From NCBI GenBank assembly GCA_964058845.1, contig CAXKVR010000025.1:56224-120223 (forward strand): a stretch of DNA of 64,000 bases, written 5' to 3'. The notes beneath the pieces were generated by a model that saw only the letters and a list, made by a program, of their open reading frames with translations, had not been told where the DNA came from and did no database searches. Source of the DNA: Carex sylvatica (taxonomy: Eukaryota; Streptophyta; Magnoliopsida; Poales; Cyperaceae). Made by a program: the position numbers and the translations under genes. Of this stretch, positions 12,131 through 24,524 are shown one piece after another (the stretch's first letter is position 1; every line of letters starts with the position of its first letter).

Positions 12131-13112
12131 TACTTGAAACTATTGTGACATTCAATCTTTTTGACATTTGTGATTTTTATCTCTTTCTTTGTTTTGTTCT
12201 CATCGCGTCATGCACGTACAAATGGGGAGATAGTAGTATAGCACTGGAATTATTTTCTATTTTCTATTTTTGTGTGTTTGGTTTACATAGAAGAAGAAAA
12301 ATTATTTTCTAGTTTAAGCAGGGACCATTTACAATCTCAAGTAGTTAAAACAGTAAACTGAATCAAACGGACACAAAATACTTTATACAAATGACTTCGG
12401 ACATAATCCCCTCTCAAAAATTAAATATGTTAATTTTTTTTCTATTTCCTTCTATTATTCTCCTACTTTAAATATTTTAATGAATAGATAGTTTTGTCCC
12501 TCAATTAGATTTTCAATCAAGTTGTCATTTCTTTTCTTTTTTTAATTAACAAGCTTCTTAATTAAATATCAATTTCGAAATTTGTTGCCGTCCTTTCACA
12601 TTCTCTTTCTTAATAAAAATAGCCTACTATTAGAGGAAATAAGAAAAAATTATTCAGCATGTTATGTTATGACCAAATTTACGTTGACAATATTTTTTGT
12701 TAATTGTAAATTACATTATCTAACTAAGTCCTTAGACTAATATATCTTTAAATCTCATAAATTTTAATTAATTAAATATACTATTTATTATATGCTAACT
12801 TTATTACCTTGGTGATCTTATAGCACACAAATAGACTGTTGATTTTGATTAAAAATATAAGTAATTAACGGACTAATTTCACAATTATTATACAGATAAT
12901 ATTTATTTTCTGTACAGTTTCCAATAGTGTTGCTATGTGAAATAATATGCCCTGGTCCATTAACTTTTTTCTTTTGTGAATCTTTTAATTACTTAATGCA
13001 TTAATTTTAAGTTTATCAGTTTTCAATTAATTTGTAATGAAAAATCTTGTAGCAATGATATAATAACAATTATAAGGTTTTTTTTATTTTTGCCTGTATT
13101 TTTTGCCTGTAT
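12131..13112. other. Intergenic AT-rich stretch, nothing recognised
   Basis: No coding frame of note, no RNA gene and no clear terminal inverted repeats. The stretch is mostly A/T with short ATTAATTA-type runs. Confidence 0.6.
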
Positions 13113-13121
13113 TTGAAATTT

Positions 13122-14234
13122 GGGAGAATTTCATATATACCACTCAAAAACTATGAAATTACGTATTTACCATCCAAATTTCTATAATTACATATTTACC
13201 ATCTAAAAATCTAATAACTCACATATTTACCCAATTAATTAAAAAAATGAGATTAATTAAATTTAAAATCATATAAAATATAATTAATAAGTTATTTAGT
13301 CTCTTCTCCTTCTCTGCTCTCTTCCTCTTTTGTACACAGATTTTTCTCCCGTCTTTTTTAACGTAACTTCTCATTTTCGCTTAAACTCTCTCCTCATCTT
13401 ATCTCTCCCGCTTAAACTCAGAGAGAAGGGGTAGTAGACTCGATATAAGGATTTCAACACCAGCTTGATCGTCTAAAATCAAAGTAACCACTTCAACTTT
13501 TTTAGCTGATATCGCAACTCGTTATTAAAGTAGTAACTGAGTTTGAGGATCTGTGTTTTGTTAGTGGCTCAGTTTGGAATATCTATTTTTAATCTTTTAT
13601 ATTGGGTATAAAAGAGAATGGTTCTAAGGAAAGAAAGAAATGGTGCTAAGTTAATCCTTGATTAATTATAGTTTTAAAAAAATTAAATATAATTAATATA
13701 TGAGGAGGGATCAAGTTACAATAATTTTTGAGTTACAACAAGGTACTACAACTATTTTTTACATTTTCAAAGTCCAAATCAACGATCCAAACCGTTCAAC
13801 ATGATTTTCACAATAAATGTGCTTCCATATCAAATTTTATATTTTTTGGAATTTTTTTACTATTTATTAAGATGGGTACAAAATTCAATGGTATGAATTT
13901 AACTAGTTTTTGTATTCATCTTAATAAATAGTAAAAAAATTCCAAAAAATGTAAAATTTGGTCTCCAAGCACATTTTATTGTAGAGATCACATCTAACGG
14001 TTTGGATCGATGATTTGGAATTTGAAAATGTAGAAAATAGTTGCGGTAACTTATTGTAACTCAAAAATTGTTGTAACTTGATCCCTCCTCTTAATATATT
14101 TGATATATACTAAAGTTATATTGGGTAAATATGTGAGTTATTAGATTTTTTAGATGATAAATATGTAATTACAAATATTTGGATGGTAAATACGTAATTT
14201 CACAGTTTTTGAGTGGTATATATGAAATTCTCCC
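13122..14234. mobile_element. MULE-type inverted-repeat element with 9-bp target duplication
   Basis: The left end GGGAGAATTTCATATATACC is matched by a right end reading GGTATATATGAAATTCTCCC. The arms extend about 120 bases with repeated CATATTTACCATCTAA-like steps. A perfect 9-bp direct repeat TTGAAATTT flanks it at 13113-13121 and 14235-14243. Foldback element B is inserted inside (13702-14090), so this one is older. Confidence 0.82.
13702..14090. mobile_element. Foldback element B, nested, with 9-bp target duplication
   Basis: The ends are GAGGAGGGATCAAGTTACAA and its inverse. A perfect 9-bp direct repeat TTAATATAT flanks it at 13693-13701 and 14091-14099. The inner arms share ATTTTATATTTTTTGGAATT, TTTACTATTTATTAAG and the GATCCAAACCGTTCAACATG block with the other foldback copies. 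The central loop is private to this copy. Confidence 0.85.
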
Positions 14235-14243
14235 TTGAAATTT

Positions 14244-15396
14244 TGTTTGTACATTTTTTATAATCAATTTCAAATCATACAAAAGATTTTTCTTTCTACG
14301 GAATGAAAATTTTGTTTCTTATTGGCTACAAGTATAGAAAAAAAAACCTACTACAAGAAGCAAATGTACAAGAGATTTATTTATTTTATTAGAATGGGAT
14401 TTAAGAAAGTTAATATTGTGTGTGAATTGTTGAGAAAAAATAAAAGCTGTTGAAGAGGCAATTAAGAGCAAAGTTGTCAATCGAAGATAAATTTTATATA
14501 ATGTTGTGACAATAACAAATAAGTTGTGTAAATATCAGCACCCCCTACTTTCCCTTCCTCTACTCTCCATCCAAACAAGGTGTATCCAATACAGGCATAT
14601 GTAAAGACCTTGTGATATGGGCCTACAAATTGGGCCCAACATTATGCGATCCTGCGATCAAACTTTATGGGCTATTTTCGGCTTAGGAATCAGTTCCGAC
14701 CAAGGACGAAATCTTTCTTTTTAAACGATCATGCACTGTCTAATAAAAATCAGAATTATATGGATCATGTTGTTGTTGCTTGTGAATAAATTTTCAAGTT
14801 TTTTTAATTTATTATATTTTCTAATTTTCTTTAATTTTATGAAATTCTGTAATGTTCTTAGACTGAATTTTTTTTTTTTTTCAAATTTTGTTTTACTTGT
14901 AGATTATGTTATTGAATGAAAAAAAAAAAAAGAGTTATTAAAAACTAAAGTTGAAATAAAAAAAATTAAGTCATGACACTCCAATCAAATATGACCCAAA
15001 ATTATAGATCACTATCAAAGTTCCAATGCACCAGTTGGTCCAATGGACGACACACAAGCTTTCTATTACTCTGGTAACTGCAATGTGGTATCCGCTTATT
15101 CGTCCGCTTACTGGAAAAAAAACCTCATCAGAACAACAATATTCTCAGGAAAAAGCTTGTATTTTAGAAGAAATATAAGAACGTAAGACTTAATGTTCTA
15201 GACATCTTGACATGACCACCGAACAATCTGAGCAAAATAAAACAAACAGAAAGGGAGCAATCCTGAAGTTAATTAACTTCAGTGACCTTGTTTACAGATA
15301 TACCAATACATTTATTCAGAATGCTACTCCAACAAAAAGAAAGAACAAAGGGCACAGCACCACATCTGGCAGCAGGCAGACAGAGAGTAATAAAAT
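14244..15396. other. Intergenic downstream of NDUFA12, nothing firm
   Basis: It contains an isolated cluster of GGGCC-type motifs (ATGGGCCTAC near 14618, TTGGGCCCAAC near 14631, ATGGGCTATT near 14667) resembling site II promoter elements, but no gene start follows on either strand. Homopolymer A and T runs occur near 14870 and 14920. A 62-codon plus-strand frame at 14731-14919 is low-complexity F/L-rich and is not called. Confidence 0.5.
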
Positions 15397-17882
15397 TTAA
15401 TTTTTCTTAGGCTCCCAGCTCTGGTACCGGGTCCAGTCTCTCTGCTCAGCATTAAGAGCATGGCCCTTGGAATGGTATATAAATTCATCACCCTCACCAG
15501 AGAGATTCTCTTTGTGCTCTACACCATACCTCTTCGGCTTCAGCATTAGCAGCTTAATTGAAAAAAAAAAAAAGTTAACAAAAAAGAGAACTCAATAAAA
15601 AATAATAATTGAATTACAAGGAGAGCTGTTTGCTATGTAAAGGAAACATACCTCATCACCTGTATGGTCGGTGATATAATGAAGCCAACCATGCCACTCT
15701 GGGGGCACTTGTGATGCATTGTAACGGCTCTTCAGAGCATACTCGACAAACCTGTGCCTTCCTGTACCACAAACCATAGAACCACTGATTAGGGAAATAT
15801 GAAGCAACTAAGTGGAGCTTTTCAGTCAGCAATTAACCAAAAATCCCCCACCCCTCTCTACCCCGCGCTCCTTCTCCCTCCCTCCCTCCCTCCCTCCCTC
15901 CGCTCAGTTGTTGTTTATGGTTCAAGATCACCCCAAAGCTGTACAATCCAGCACCTCTCCTCATGTGTCATATGGCAACCATTCTTTTTTTTCTTGGGGT
16001 GGGGGGTGGGGGGAGCCCATAAGCGTACTGATATTAAAATTTAAAAGGTCTTAAGTTATATGATTGATAAGAGAAAAAACTCTAGCTCTAACGTGTCAAA
16101 TTGCAATCATGATGCTCCTAGAAAGGCACCTAATTAACTTTTACCAATTGGTGATATCTGACAGCTTGAGCTTCCATTGGACTTTTATATTACGAGGAAT
16201 ACCATGACCTGAAAGCCATAATGTGGAGAAACATTTACCGTATTGCGTATCGCCCAATTTCTCATAATATTTGTTTCCAAACTTATCAACTCCAACAAGA
16301 GTAGCACCAATGCTGTGAATTTTTGTTTGCCTGGCAAATCGAATGAGCAGAATGAACTTATTCAATCTATAATGAGGAAAAGGGATTGTGGTCTCTATTG
16401 TAAAATCAAAATTCAAGAAAGAGGTAATGTTTAGATAGTACTTACAATAAATTTCCATCAAAGATGCAATTCCTGTAAAGGCAAAATACCATATATCAGG
16501 CCATGGCCAAGTAAAACAGAATTTAAGATATACAGATTACAACCATAAGGTCACTTGTAGATATATAGTCAAAGAGATACCAGCTTAACATTTGTAGATG
16601 CTCAACATCCAAATATATTTATTTTAGATTCAAATATCAAAAGGTAAAATAATAAATTTGGTAATCAGATTGCAAAGTTCATTTTTTTTACTACGTACTA
16701 CATTTCCATAGATTCATTCCTCCTAAAGCATGTTGTACTATATTCATGTCGCTAACTCTAAGCCTCAATCCATTTGCCTATTTTTATCATCCTCTCATTG
16801 TAGAACAATATGACTTGGAGAAAAATTAAAAACCGAGAAACTTAAACTGAATCCATGTTAAGATCACTTCTAATCTACTTAAATCTTTCACAGAAGAAAT
16901 CAGAACACTAAAATTTATGTATCAGATCAAAGCTCGGAGAAAGAGCTTGTCACTGCTCCGGAAACTCAAAGTCAAACTAAGTTTGCGTCATCTTAGCACT
17001 CTTTTCACTGAACCAATAACGAATCAAATATAAATGATTAGCTCAAAAATCAACATATTTTTTTTTTCTTTCTAAAAGGCCACTAATAAATCCATAAGCT
17101 GCAATATTCTTTTTCGTAACCAAATGACAAAGTTCAGTTCTTTACTAGGTACTCAAATTCAGGGGCGGAACCAGGATTTGAATTTGGGGGGGGGGGGGGG
17201 GGGGGGAGCAATATTTTTTGGGAGATCTTTGGGGGGGGTGCTAATCAACATTATACACTATTTTAATACTATATATACACGCAAATTCTCAAATATATAC
17301 ACTATTTATGGGGATTGATGGGGGGTGCCTGGCCCCTGCTCTCACCCCCTTGGTTCCGCCCCTGCTCAAATTTCCAATAGAAGTCAATTCTCCTGATGCA
17401 TATTGTAATACATTTACCTCACTAAATCCAAGCCTAGTGTTAAATTGGCCTAGAAATAGACTTTGAGAAAAGTTTGAAACAACAAAATTACATTAACTGT
17501 ACTTTAATTTAACTTGCAACGTTAGTTTATATACCAACCAGACTAAACCAAAGAAACAATAATTTGTGGAAGGAGGGGGGTAGGGGATCTGTCCTGAATC
17601 CATTCTTAAGAAAAACCTAGTTCTTAAAACATAATTTGTTTTCAGAAGCCAACTGATAAACCTGAAACACAATATCTCAGGAGCTAATGGAATTCGTGTC
17701 AGTTCACCGTTCGAGATCCATTGTAATCTGAAGAAATACCCGTAAAAATTAAAGGATAAAAAACGATGAATAAGAAGAGGGAATTCATCGTACAGATAGC
17801 CTTCATCGCGGACGTCTCTGAAGAAACCTCCGACCCCCTTCTCTTTGATGGCCTTAAGTACGCCTCTCACCACTGAGGCCAT
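15397..17882 (-). CDS. NADH dehydrogenase (complex I) subunit NDUFA12 / B17.2
   Basis: Accessory subunit of mitochondrial respiratory complex I, needed for late assembly and stability of the matrix arm. Exons: 17882-17794, 16472-16446, 16312-16239, 15761-15652 and 15552-15397. All are GT-AG, giving 151 residues (human 145, plants about 155-160). Diagnostic stretches: DEGYLNCIFDGNL, LVGVDKFGNKYYEKLGDTQYG, RHRFVEY, YNASQVPPEWHGWLHYITDH, PKRYGVEHKENLSGEGDEF, IYHSKGHALN and WTRYQSWEP. The 27-base exon 2 is supported by frame and by the conserved FDGNL. No cleavable presequence is evident, as usual for this subunit. Intron 1 hosts an hAT-type MITE and intron 3 a GGGA-repeat on the transcript strand. 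Arabidopsis relative: At3g03100. Confidence 0.97.
15874..16017 (-). repeat. G-quadruplex-capable tracts in NDUFA12 intron 3
   Basis: The plus strand carries CTCC-type repeats at 15874-15901, so the transcript strand reads (GGGA)n with at least six GGG runs. That is a canonical four-run quadruplex motif. About 100 bases away, at roughly 15999-16017, the opposite polarity appears as GGGGTGGGGGGTGGGGGG on the plus strand. Both sit between exons 4 and 3. Confidence 0.7.
17160..17364. mobile_element. hAT-type MITE in NDUFA12 intron 1, with 8-bp target duplication
   Basis: Perfect 14-base terminal inverted repeats (CAGGGGCGGAACCA and TGGTTCCGCCCCTG) are flanked by the 8-bp direct repeat CTCAAATT at 17152-17159 and 17365-17372. 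The 8-bp duplication and the CAGGGGCGGA-type end are typical of plant hAT MITEs. Inside is an uninterrupted run of 21 G at 17186-17206 and another G8 near 17232. Confidence 0.88.
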
Positions 17883-18075
17883 TTTTTTTCTTCTTTGCCC
17901 TTAATTTCTTCGATCTCTCCGCTGTCTTTCTCCTTGGCGAGAAGAGAGAACGAATGCCTCGAACAAGGGATGTAGCGGGTCAAAAGAAATCAGACCCATC
18001 AAAACTAGGCCCGGTCCAAAAGAAGCTATCCAGAATTCTTATGAACTTGGCCCAAATTTATTGCCCAAAATGTTT
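17883..18075 (-). promoter_or_regulatory. NDUFA12 promoter with GGGCC/site II-type motifs
   Basis: Directly upstream of the NDUFA12 start (minus strand) are TTGGCCCA at 18047-18054, AGGCCCGG at 18007-18014 and GCCCAAAA at 18063-18070. On the transcribed strand these read TGGGCC- and GGGCCT-like. TGGGCC/T site II elements bound by TCP factors are known in promoters of plant nuclear genes for respiratory and ribosomal proteins. The exact TSS is not visible. Confidence 0.55.
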
Positions 18076-21000
18076 CACATGAAGGTGAAAACAGTGCAGT
18101 TATTGGGATGAATCTTTAAATACATAGCATAACACAAAACACAAAACACAACACAAGCAACGTACAATCATCAGGCCTGATTCCAGCCGCATGCATTGCA
18201 GAATGTGGAATTCACCATGCATTAATTCCTCAAGTAGTCAAGTCCCTATCCAACCATCAACCATGATTTCTAGTCTCACGTCTTTCATTTCTTATCTTAT
18301 ACCATCTTGTCAATATTATTTCTACGTCAATTCATGTAAAATCAATTCAATCACTAGTGGAGCAAATTAATAATAATAATAAAAAAAAGTCAAAAAATGA
18401 AGTGATAAAACTTTGGTTATGTGATTGGATGGGCCACATCATTTCAATCTCTTTTCATCATTATTTACTTGAAAATTACTACTGCAGATTACCCTGCCTT
18501 CTCTCTCTCTCTCTCTCTCTCATTGCATGGGTCAAAGAGATCTCTACAATGAAAGGTACCAGTAATAGTTACTGGTACCTGTACGAACCAGATTATATTC
18601 TATCTTCTGTTCAGAGCAAAAAAATATGATATATTTGGTTAGCATGTGTTTCGATCATCATATCACTTGGTACCGGGTCCGTACCAGTTTGGATGTTATC
18701 CTGTTCCCATGTTTGAGCCCAAGAGGTCAAAATCAAAGTAGTGGTACCATTACATTCTCTTGTGAAGCCCACCTCTGAAATAATAAGACAAATCCCACAC
18801 ACTGACACACAAGCACACTCGCTAACTGGTTCACTTGTAGTGACCAGAGAGGAAGGAATAGTGTGCGCAATAAGCACTCACGATAGAGTTTTTGGTTCTG
18901 ACTGTTGCTCTGGATTTGATTTCTGTTCCCCCTCTTTATAACTTTTCTCTAAAGCTGTCACTCTCTCTATCTCAGTTGCATGGATTGCATTGGCCCAGCA
19001 CATAATTCCATCTCAGAAAATAAGCCAGTGAACTTTTAACCAATTTTTTCTGTTATATTTCGAAATTGTAACAGAATAGAATCCAATTCAATATAATTAA
19101 TACAGATGAAATTCAATGGTTAGCCAGTGATCAGTGGCAGACCCACATTAAACCAGGGGTAGGCCATTGGTAGACTGCCTACTCCTAGATTTTGAAAAAT
19201 GGATGTATGTCTAGGGGCGCATTCAGGATTTTCGTCAGAGAGGAGCAACAAAATAACGAATTGGATTTGAATAGTTAATCAGATTCAAATCCATTAACTA
19301 ATCAGGTATTATATAAAAAATAATATTCTAATTTCTAATTTTTAATGACCTGACTTCTAATTCCAGGGACAGACAGTTGATCCCCCTCCTGAATAGGCTG
19401 GTTCTGCCTCTATATATGTCTATGTATAATTGAATTCTTGCCTACTCCGGAGAAAATTTTGCCCATCTCTAAACAACCCACTGTCTAAATTAGTTAATTC
19501 ACAGCAGTCCACAACCCGTTAATCGAGTAAATTTTTATAAATCCTGGCTACTTTTTCTGTAGCCAGTTCAAGTATTGCATGGATATGTTATTAATGAAAC
19601 TAAGAGAGGATATGGATGAGGGAACAAGTGAAGGGGATTCATGCAATGCTTTTTGGGGTACTTATTAGTGTCATAGTGGCATTGGGGGAATCCCACTATA
19701 CAAAGACTAAGATTCTGATCTCTCTTTCTCTCTCACTCAAATAGGCAAATTAAAGCAACCGAAACACACGCGCAGTGTTTGATTGTGTGAATCTCTATCG
19801 ATCATTCATCATTCTCTAAGAATTTGACCCTTGATGAAACATCTAATCAAATCCGTCAAATCAGTGATGGTGCTTGTAACCCGGTGAGCGGGTCCCGACC
19901 CGTTCAGTGTATACAGTTGGCTCTAGCTTGGAATCAAGAGCTGGTTCATGGGGTCCTTAATTTGATGGCAACTCAATTGTTCTGTTAGGTTTTATGCTTT
20001 TATTATATATAATATAATTGAACATCTGGTTACATATTTACCAGAGTGTTATGTTAAGGTTTGCTAATTTCTTGGTACATAACATAGTGATAGTCTGATA
20101 TTCTGATACTAATTAATAATCTTTCTGTTTCTTGAAGTAAATGAGCTAGGTTTGATTTATTTGTAAACCAAATTTGACTTTGAATAATATATAGGCTTAA
20201 TTTCTTGATTTGGATTTTGACCTGATTTGTCAAGACTCGCCTAGCTAAGCTTACAGAATTCAACCATATCATGTCAATATTGCTTTCTCTATAAAGGGGC
20301 TTATATATATATATATATAATTTTCCTGATCTCTTTTTCTTTCCTTTTTGGTGGAGAGGGTGTGTTGTTGACGTTTCAACTTTCAACTAGGTGCTTCCTG
20401 GCAACAGTAAAAGCTATTGATGGTTGCAATTAATCAATGTACAAATAATAATTGCATGATTAGATTGGCATTGCATTGTTGCATATATCCACTAAGACGA
20501 CGCTAATTAAAAGAGCTTCAACCCCCTTTTCTTTTCTTTTATTTTCTTTTCTTTTCTTTTCCTTTCGGTGTATATAGGACAAATCAAGTTCCAAAATTTC
20601 CAAATTTGTGGGGGCCTCATCACAGTTTTCAACAGGAAAATTAATATTACATCTATCTGTACGCGTACTTTTGTTTTTCATTGTTTTTGTCATTTAAGTT
20701 CTGTACTGAGTACTGAGTACTGAGTACTGAGAACTGACTTTACATTATTCTAAAATTAATATAGAACATTTATTGCTCCATCTTTTTAGTAGTGAAAAAC
20801 GATATATATAATGATTTAAACTATGGTATGTTCGATCGATCGGTAAATAAATTCATATGGATTCTTCCTTCCCTAGCTTGTCGCCTTCCTATTTAAAATA
20901 ATTTTGCCTTATAACTGGTTGCATATATGTATAATTGTGTTATCTTACAAGAGTTTCAAGTTTTAATTACATTTTAATTAAGACTATATATATATTCAGT

Positions 21001-23262
21001 GTGTCAATTAGAGATTGAAACATATATATTACATGTAAAGTTTGAGTTGTGCTGATCGAGTCCTTTATTATTATTTCTCTAGCATGCATATATATTTCTA
21101 TTTTAATTAGTTTCTCCAACTATATATATATATATATATATATATATGCAACACGTACGAGAGAAAGGAAAATAGTTCTGTAAAGCATTTCGCTCCCTTC
21201 ATTTCGTAAAGTCAAAATAGTTTTTTTTTTGTTGAGAAAAGAAAGTCAAAATAGTTGTGTCAATATTTTTACCAATTAAAAATATTCTATAACCTTCCAT
21301 GTGCTTCACGGTAATCCTTTAATTAATTGTGTTGGCCGTCAGATCAAAATTATTCTGGTTATTCTATTTTGTAATGTACCGGAGACACAATCGGTCAATC
21401 CTAAAATATGTATTGTATAACCATGCATGCATCCTCATTCCTCAGTGTGTGTGTGTATATATATTTTTTGTTATTTTGAAGAGAAGAAATAAACTATTAC
21501 CATTTTGCAAGGGAGAAGGATAATTTGAAGCTTTTAATTAAGGAGATAAGAAGTTATTCCTAAAAACAGTGTTGTGATTGTGATTTTCTAGTGCTCGCTG
21601 TTGTCGTGTATTTGAGTGGAGCTAGCGCGCAAGAATCTGGTGGGGGTATCAACTTATCTTAATTTATCTCATTTGAGTAAATTTAAAATTTAGTCAGACA
21701 TACATCAAGTCATTATAACTCTATTAAAAACTTTAAATTATTTGATGAAATACTTCAAGTTATTCAAATTGGTCAAAGACATGCAATTTAAGGAATAAAT
21801 TAATAATACACGTACTATTTAAATGTCGTTATATTGAATAATATTATAATTTTAAGATGTTTAATGGATATATTTATATGCTAACTTATCTTTATTTGAA
21901 ACCTAGCTTTTTCAAGAAACTTAATAGTGCAACAGTCATTACATGGACAATCTAATCAAAATGAAAGTTTAACAAAAGTCACATGACTATGACCATGACC
22001 ATAAGATATAGTGAAATGAAATTAAAAAATATATATATTACAACCAACTAGCAAAGGCAGATTCAGAAATTTAGTCAGTGATGACAATTAAAGTTTACAA
22101 GTAATTTATCAAGATTCCAGCAGCACTGAGTTTGACTGAAATCTTATTCCAACACCTTCCGCCTAAGCCGCATTACTGACTGAGCCTCCGCTAGCTGCAT
22201 CTCATTATAATTGATCTTGTCCTCTTTCATTTAATTAAATTTAGGTTAAAATTCAACAATTATATTTTAAAAAATAGGAAGATTTAATTCTGGTCGGTAG
22301 ACCATGAACTAGCGCGCTACTAAATATATACTAATCATGCATGGAGTCCTTATCTATTGATCATATACGTATACATATAGTTATGTAGACAAAGTTTGAG
22401 ATATAAAAAAAAATGGATTGGTAAAAGTTTTTCCTGTTGCTTATTATATATAGCAAGTCTTTAATTAATTATATACATATATATTAAGAAAGAAAATGAG
22501 ATTATCCATGCAATTTAATTTCTAACTTTGGTTGCTGCTTGCATGTATCGATGCGTCTCTTCGATGTTAAATCAATATGCTGGATGTGCTGGATGCATGG
22601 GAAAAATGGATCACTTGTTAAATCAATATATAGTGAACAAATTAGATCCTATTACCTAGCCTAGCTAGATAAGAAGGCTACTTAATTTCTGCTCACTATT
22701 AATTAAATTCTCTCTGTCATTTCAAAAGCACATCAACAAATTAAATGGATGTAATTAAGGATTAATTGGGGCCTTTAATTAAATCAACGATCAACGATCG
22801 ATGTGACCGAGCATGCATTTGCGTATTGTGAAGCACTTAAATTTGTTTGATCCTTCAATTATATACGTGTGATGAGGAAAGAACGACACCTCGCCATCTC
22901 AGATAAATTAATTGAAAGCCGAGAAATGCGGCTACTTGCCGCCTCTTCTTTCACTTCACCAAAATAAAGAGATAGATCGATCGATCGATCGAGTGCTTGC
23001 TTTTTTGGCAGGTCCCCAGTAGTTCTACAAAGCTAAAAGAAGCACGCACTTCCTCCCCTCACTCGATCTCTCTTCCCCTCTCAAATTATAAAAATGTTGT
23101 GTACTTGAAAATTAAAATACAAAATGGAGGAATGGATGAGGGGGTTGGATACTTTTTTTTTTTTCTTTTCTAATTGGAATACATACATTTATTACGTTGT
23201 ATGTATTCCAATTAAAACCAACGATTTATAGTTTAATGTACATTTATGACATTGTATACGAT
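18076..23262. other. Gene-poor region; small repeats only
   Basis: No gene could be supported. Visible items are a (CT)n run at 18501-18521, a perfect 12-bp hairpin around 18554-18580, and a possible degraded MITE from about 19130 (CAGTGGCAGACCCAC) to about 19412 (GGTTCTGCCTC). There is also a (TACTGAG)n heptamer repeat near 20703-20731, an (AT)n tract near 21121-21147, and GATC repeats near 22977-22992. Short frames here lack domains or splice context. No tRNA or known plant miRNA sequence was recognised. Confidence 0.5.
18554..18580. repeat. Perfect short hairpin (12-bp stem, 3-base loop)
   Basis: The stem AGGTACCAGTAA is followed by loop TAG and its exact reverse complement TTACTGGTACCT. 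Related GGTACC strings recur at 18669 and 18743, so this may be part of a larger degenerate palindromic element. Confidence 0.7.
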
Positions 23263-23612
23263 AGGAGGGATCCACTTACACCCTACATTTTCAAAGTTTT
23301 CAAAGTCCAAATAGTAAATCTAAACTGTTCAACATGATGGATTATATTAAAATGTGCTTGCAGATCAAATTTTATATTTTTTTAATTTTATTATTATTTA
23401 TTAAGTATTTTACAAAATTACCATTTTTGGACTATTAATTTTTATATCCATCTTAACAAATAGTAAAAAAAATTTAAAACAAAATGTAAATTTTGATCTG
23501 CAAACACATTTTAATATATCCATCATGTTGAACGGTTTGGATCGACTGTTTGAAATTTGTAAATATAAAGTGTAATTATGTGTCACTAAAAAAAGGTGCA
23601 AGTAGATCCCTA
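23263..23612. mobile_element. Foldback element C (diverged)
   Basis: The ends are TAGGAGGGATCCACTTACAC and an approximate inverse ending GATCCCTATA. The inner arms share the AACATGATGGATTATATTAA, CAAATTTTATATTTTTT and TTATTTATTAAG blocks with elements B and E to I. Pairing is imperfect and I found no clean target duplication, which suggests an older copy. Confidence 0.6.
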
Positions 23613-23659
23613 TAATTCATACTATAGTTCTATATATACCTATAGTGCTATACATATAT

Positions 23660-24030
23660 AGCACATATCGGTTCATACTATAATTCTATATATCTCTATG
23701 TTTTAAGTTCAAATGGTTGTGCAATCAGAACCGCTTATTGTAATCTCTACATAAAAATATAAAAATGTATTGGATGACTAAATTTTATTTTATTTTTCCA
23801 AAAACCTTTTAAGATAAGTAAAAGAATCACTACTTTCAAATGATCTAGAATCTTTAGATCATGTGATTTTCTATCAATCTAAAAAAATAATAAAAATATC
23901 ACAAAAATATAAAATTTAATCTTCAAGTACATTTTTCATAAAAAATATATATATATCATGTTGATTTGTTCGAATCAATTATTTGGACTTTGAAAATAAA
24001 AATAGAGATTTATAATACGAACCAATACGC
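23660..24030. mobile_element. Foldback element D (strongly degraded)
   Basis: The stretch still shows the family's order of blocks: ACTAAATTTTATTTTATTTT on the left side and AAAATATAAAATTTAATCTT near 23900, followed by a TCATGTTGATTTGTTCGAAT block and TTTGGACTTTGAAAAT. The ends are not definable. Confidence 0.4.
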
Positions 24031-24294
24031 ACTACATATGCACAGAAGTGGAGCCACCTTCGAGATATGAGGGTCAATTGACCTTCATTTATTTTTAATT
24101 TTTTTATATTATTTTTTATATAATTTAAATTAAAATATTATAGATAGTGTAAAATTAACTCTCATTTGTAATAATTTTTTTTTATATACTTAATTTTTAT
24201 GAACGTTTCATGGTCATAGTGTGAAAGTCAACTCGATCCACAACTGTGCATGTATATATAGTTTACAGTACCGTAGCCTCAGTCTGACAGCCTA

Positions 24295-24297
<3 letters not shown>

Positions 24298-24331
<34 letters not shown>
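24298..24331. repeat. (TA)n microsatellite
   Basis: An uninterrupted TA dinucleotide tract of about 34 bases. Further TA tracts at about 24483-24512, 24952-24968 and 30804-30843 flank foldback elements, consistent with insertion preference for TA-rich targets. Confidence 0.9.
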
Positions 24332-24333
<2 letters not shown>

Positions 24334-24481
24334 GATTTAATTTGCAGTAGGTTGACTAGCTCAATCAGCTAAAAGGATGACCTTCTGGTTGACTAGCTAA
24401 AAAAAAAAAAGGCTAGCTGCTACCCGACATGGGATCCATAACCTGACAGGCTGACACTTATAGCTAAATAACTAAATAAGC

Positions 24482-24513
<32 letters not shown>

Positions 24514-24524
<11 letters not shown>

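Noticed and set aside
15020..15115. tRNA-like start GCACCAGTTGGTCCAATGG
   Set aside because: Resembles the 5' part of tRNA-Gly and has an A-box-like TGGTCCAATGG, but there is no B-box, no anticodon stem and no acceptor pairing.
17493..17793. Continuation of the NDUFA12 exon 1 frame to 129 codons
   Set aside because: The family sequence stops matching after DEGYL, a GT donor sits at 17793, and the true continuation is found in the 27-base exon at 16472.
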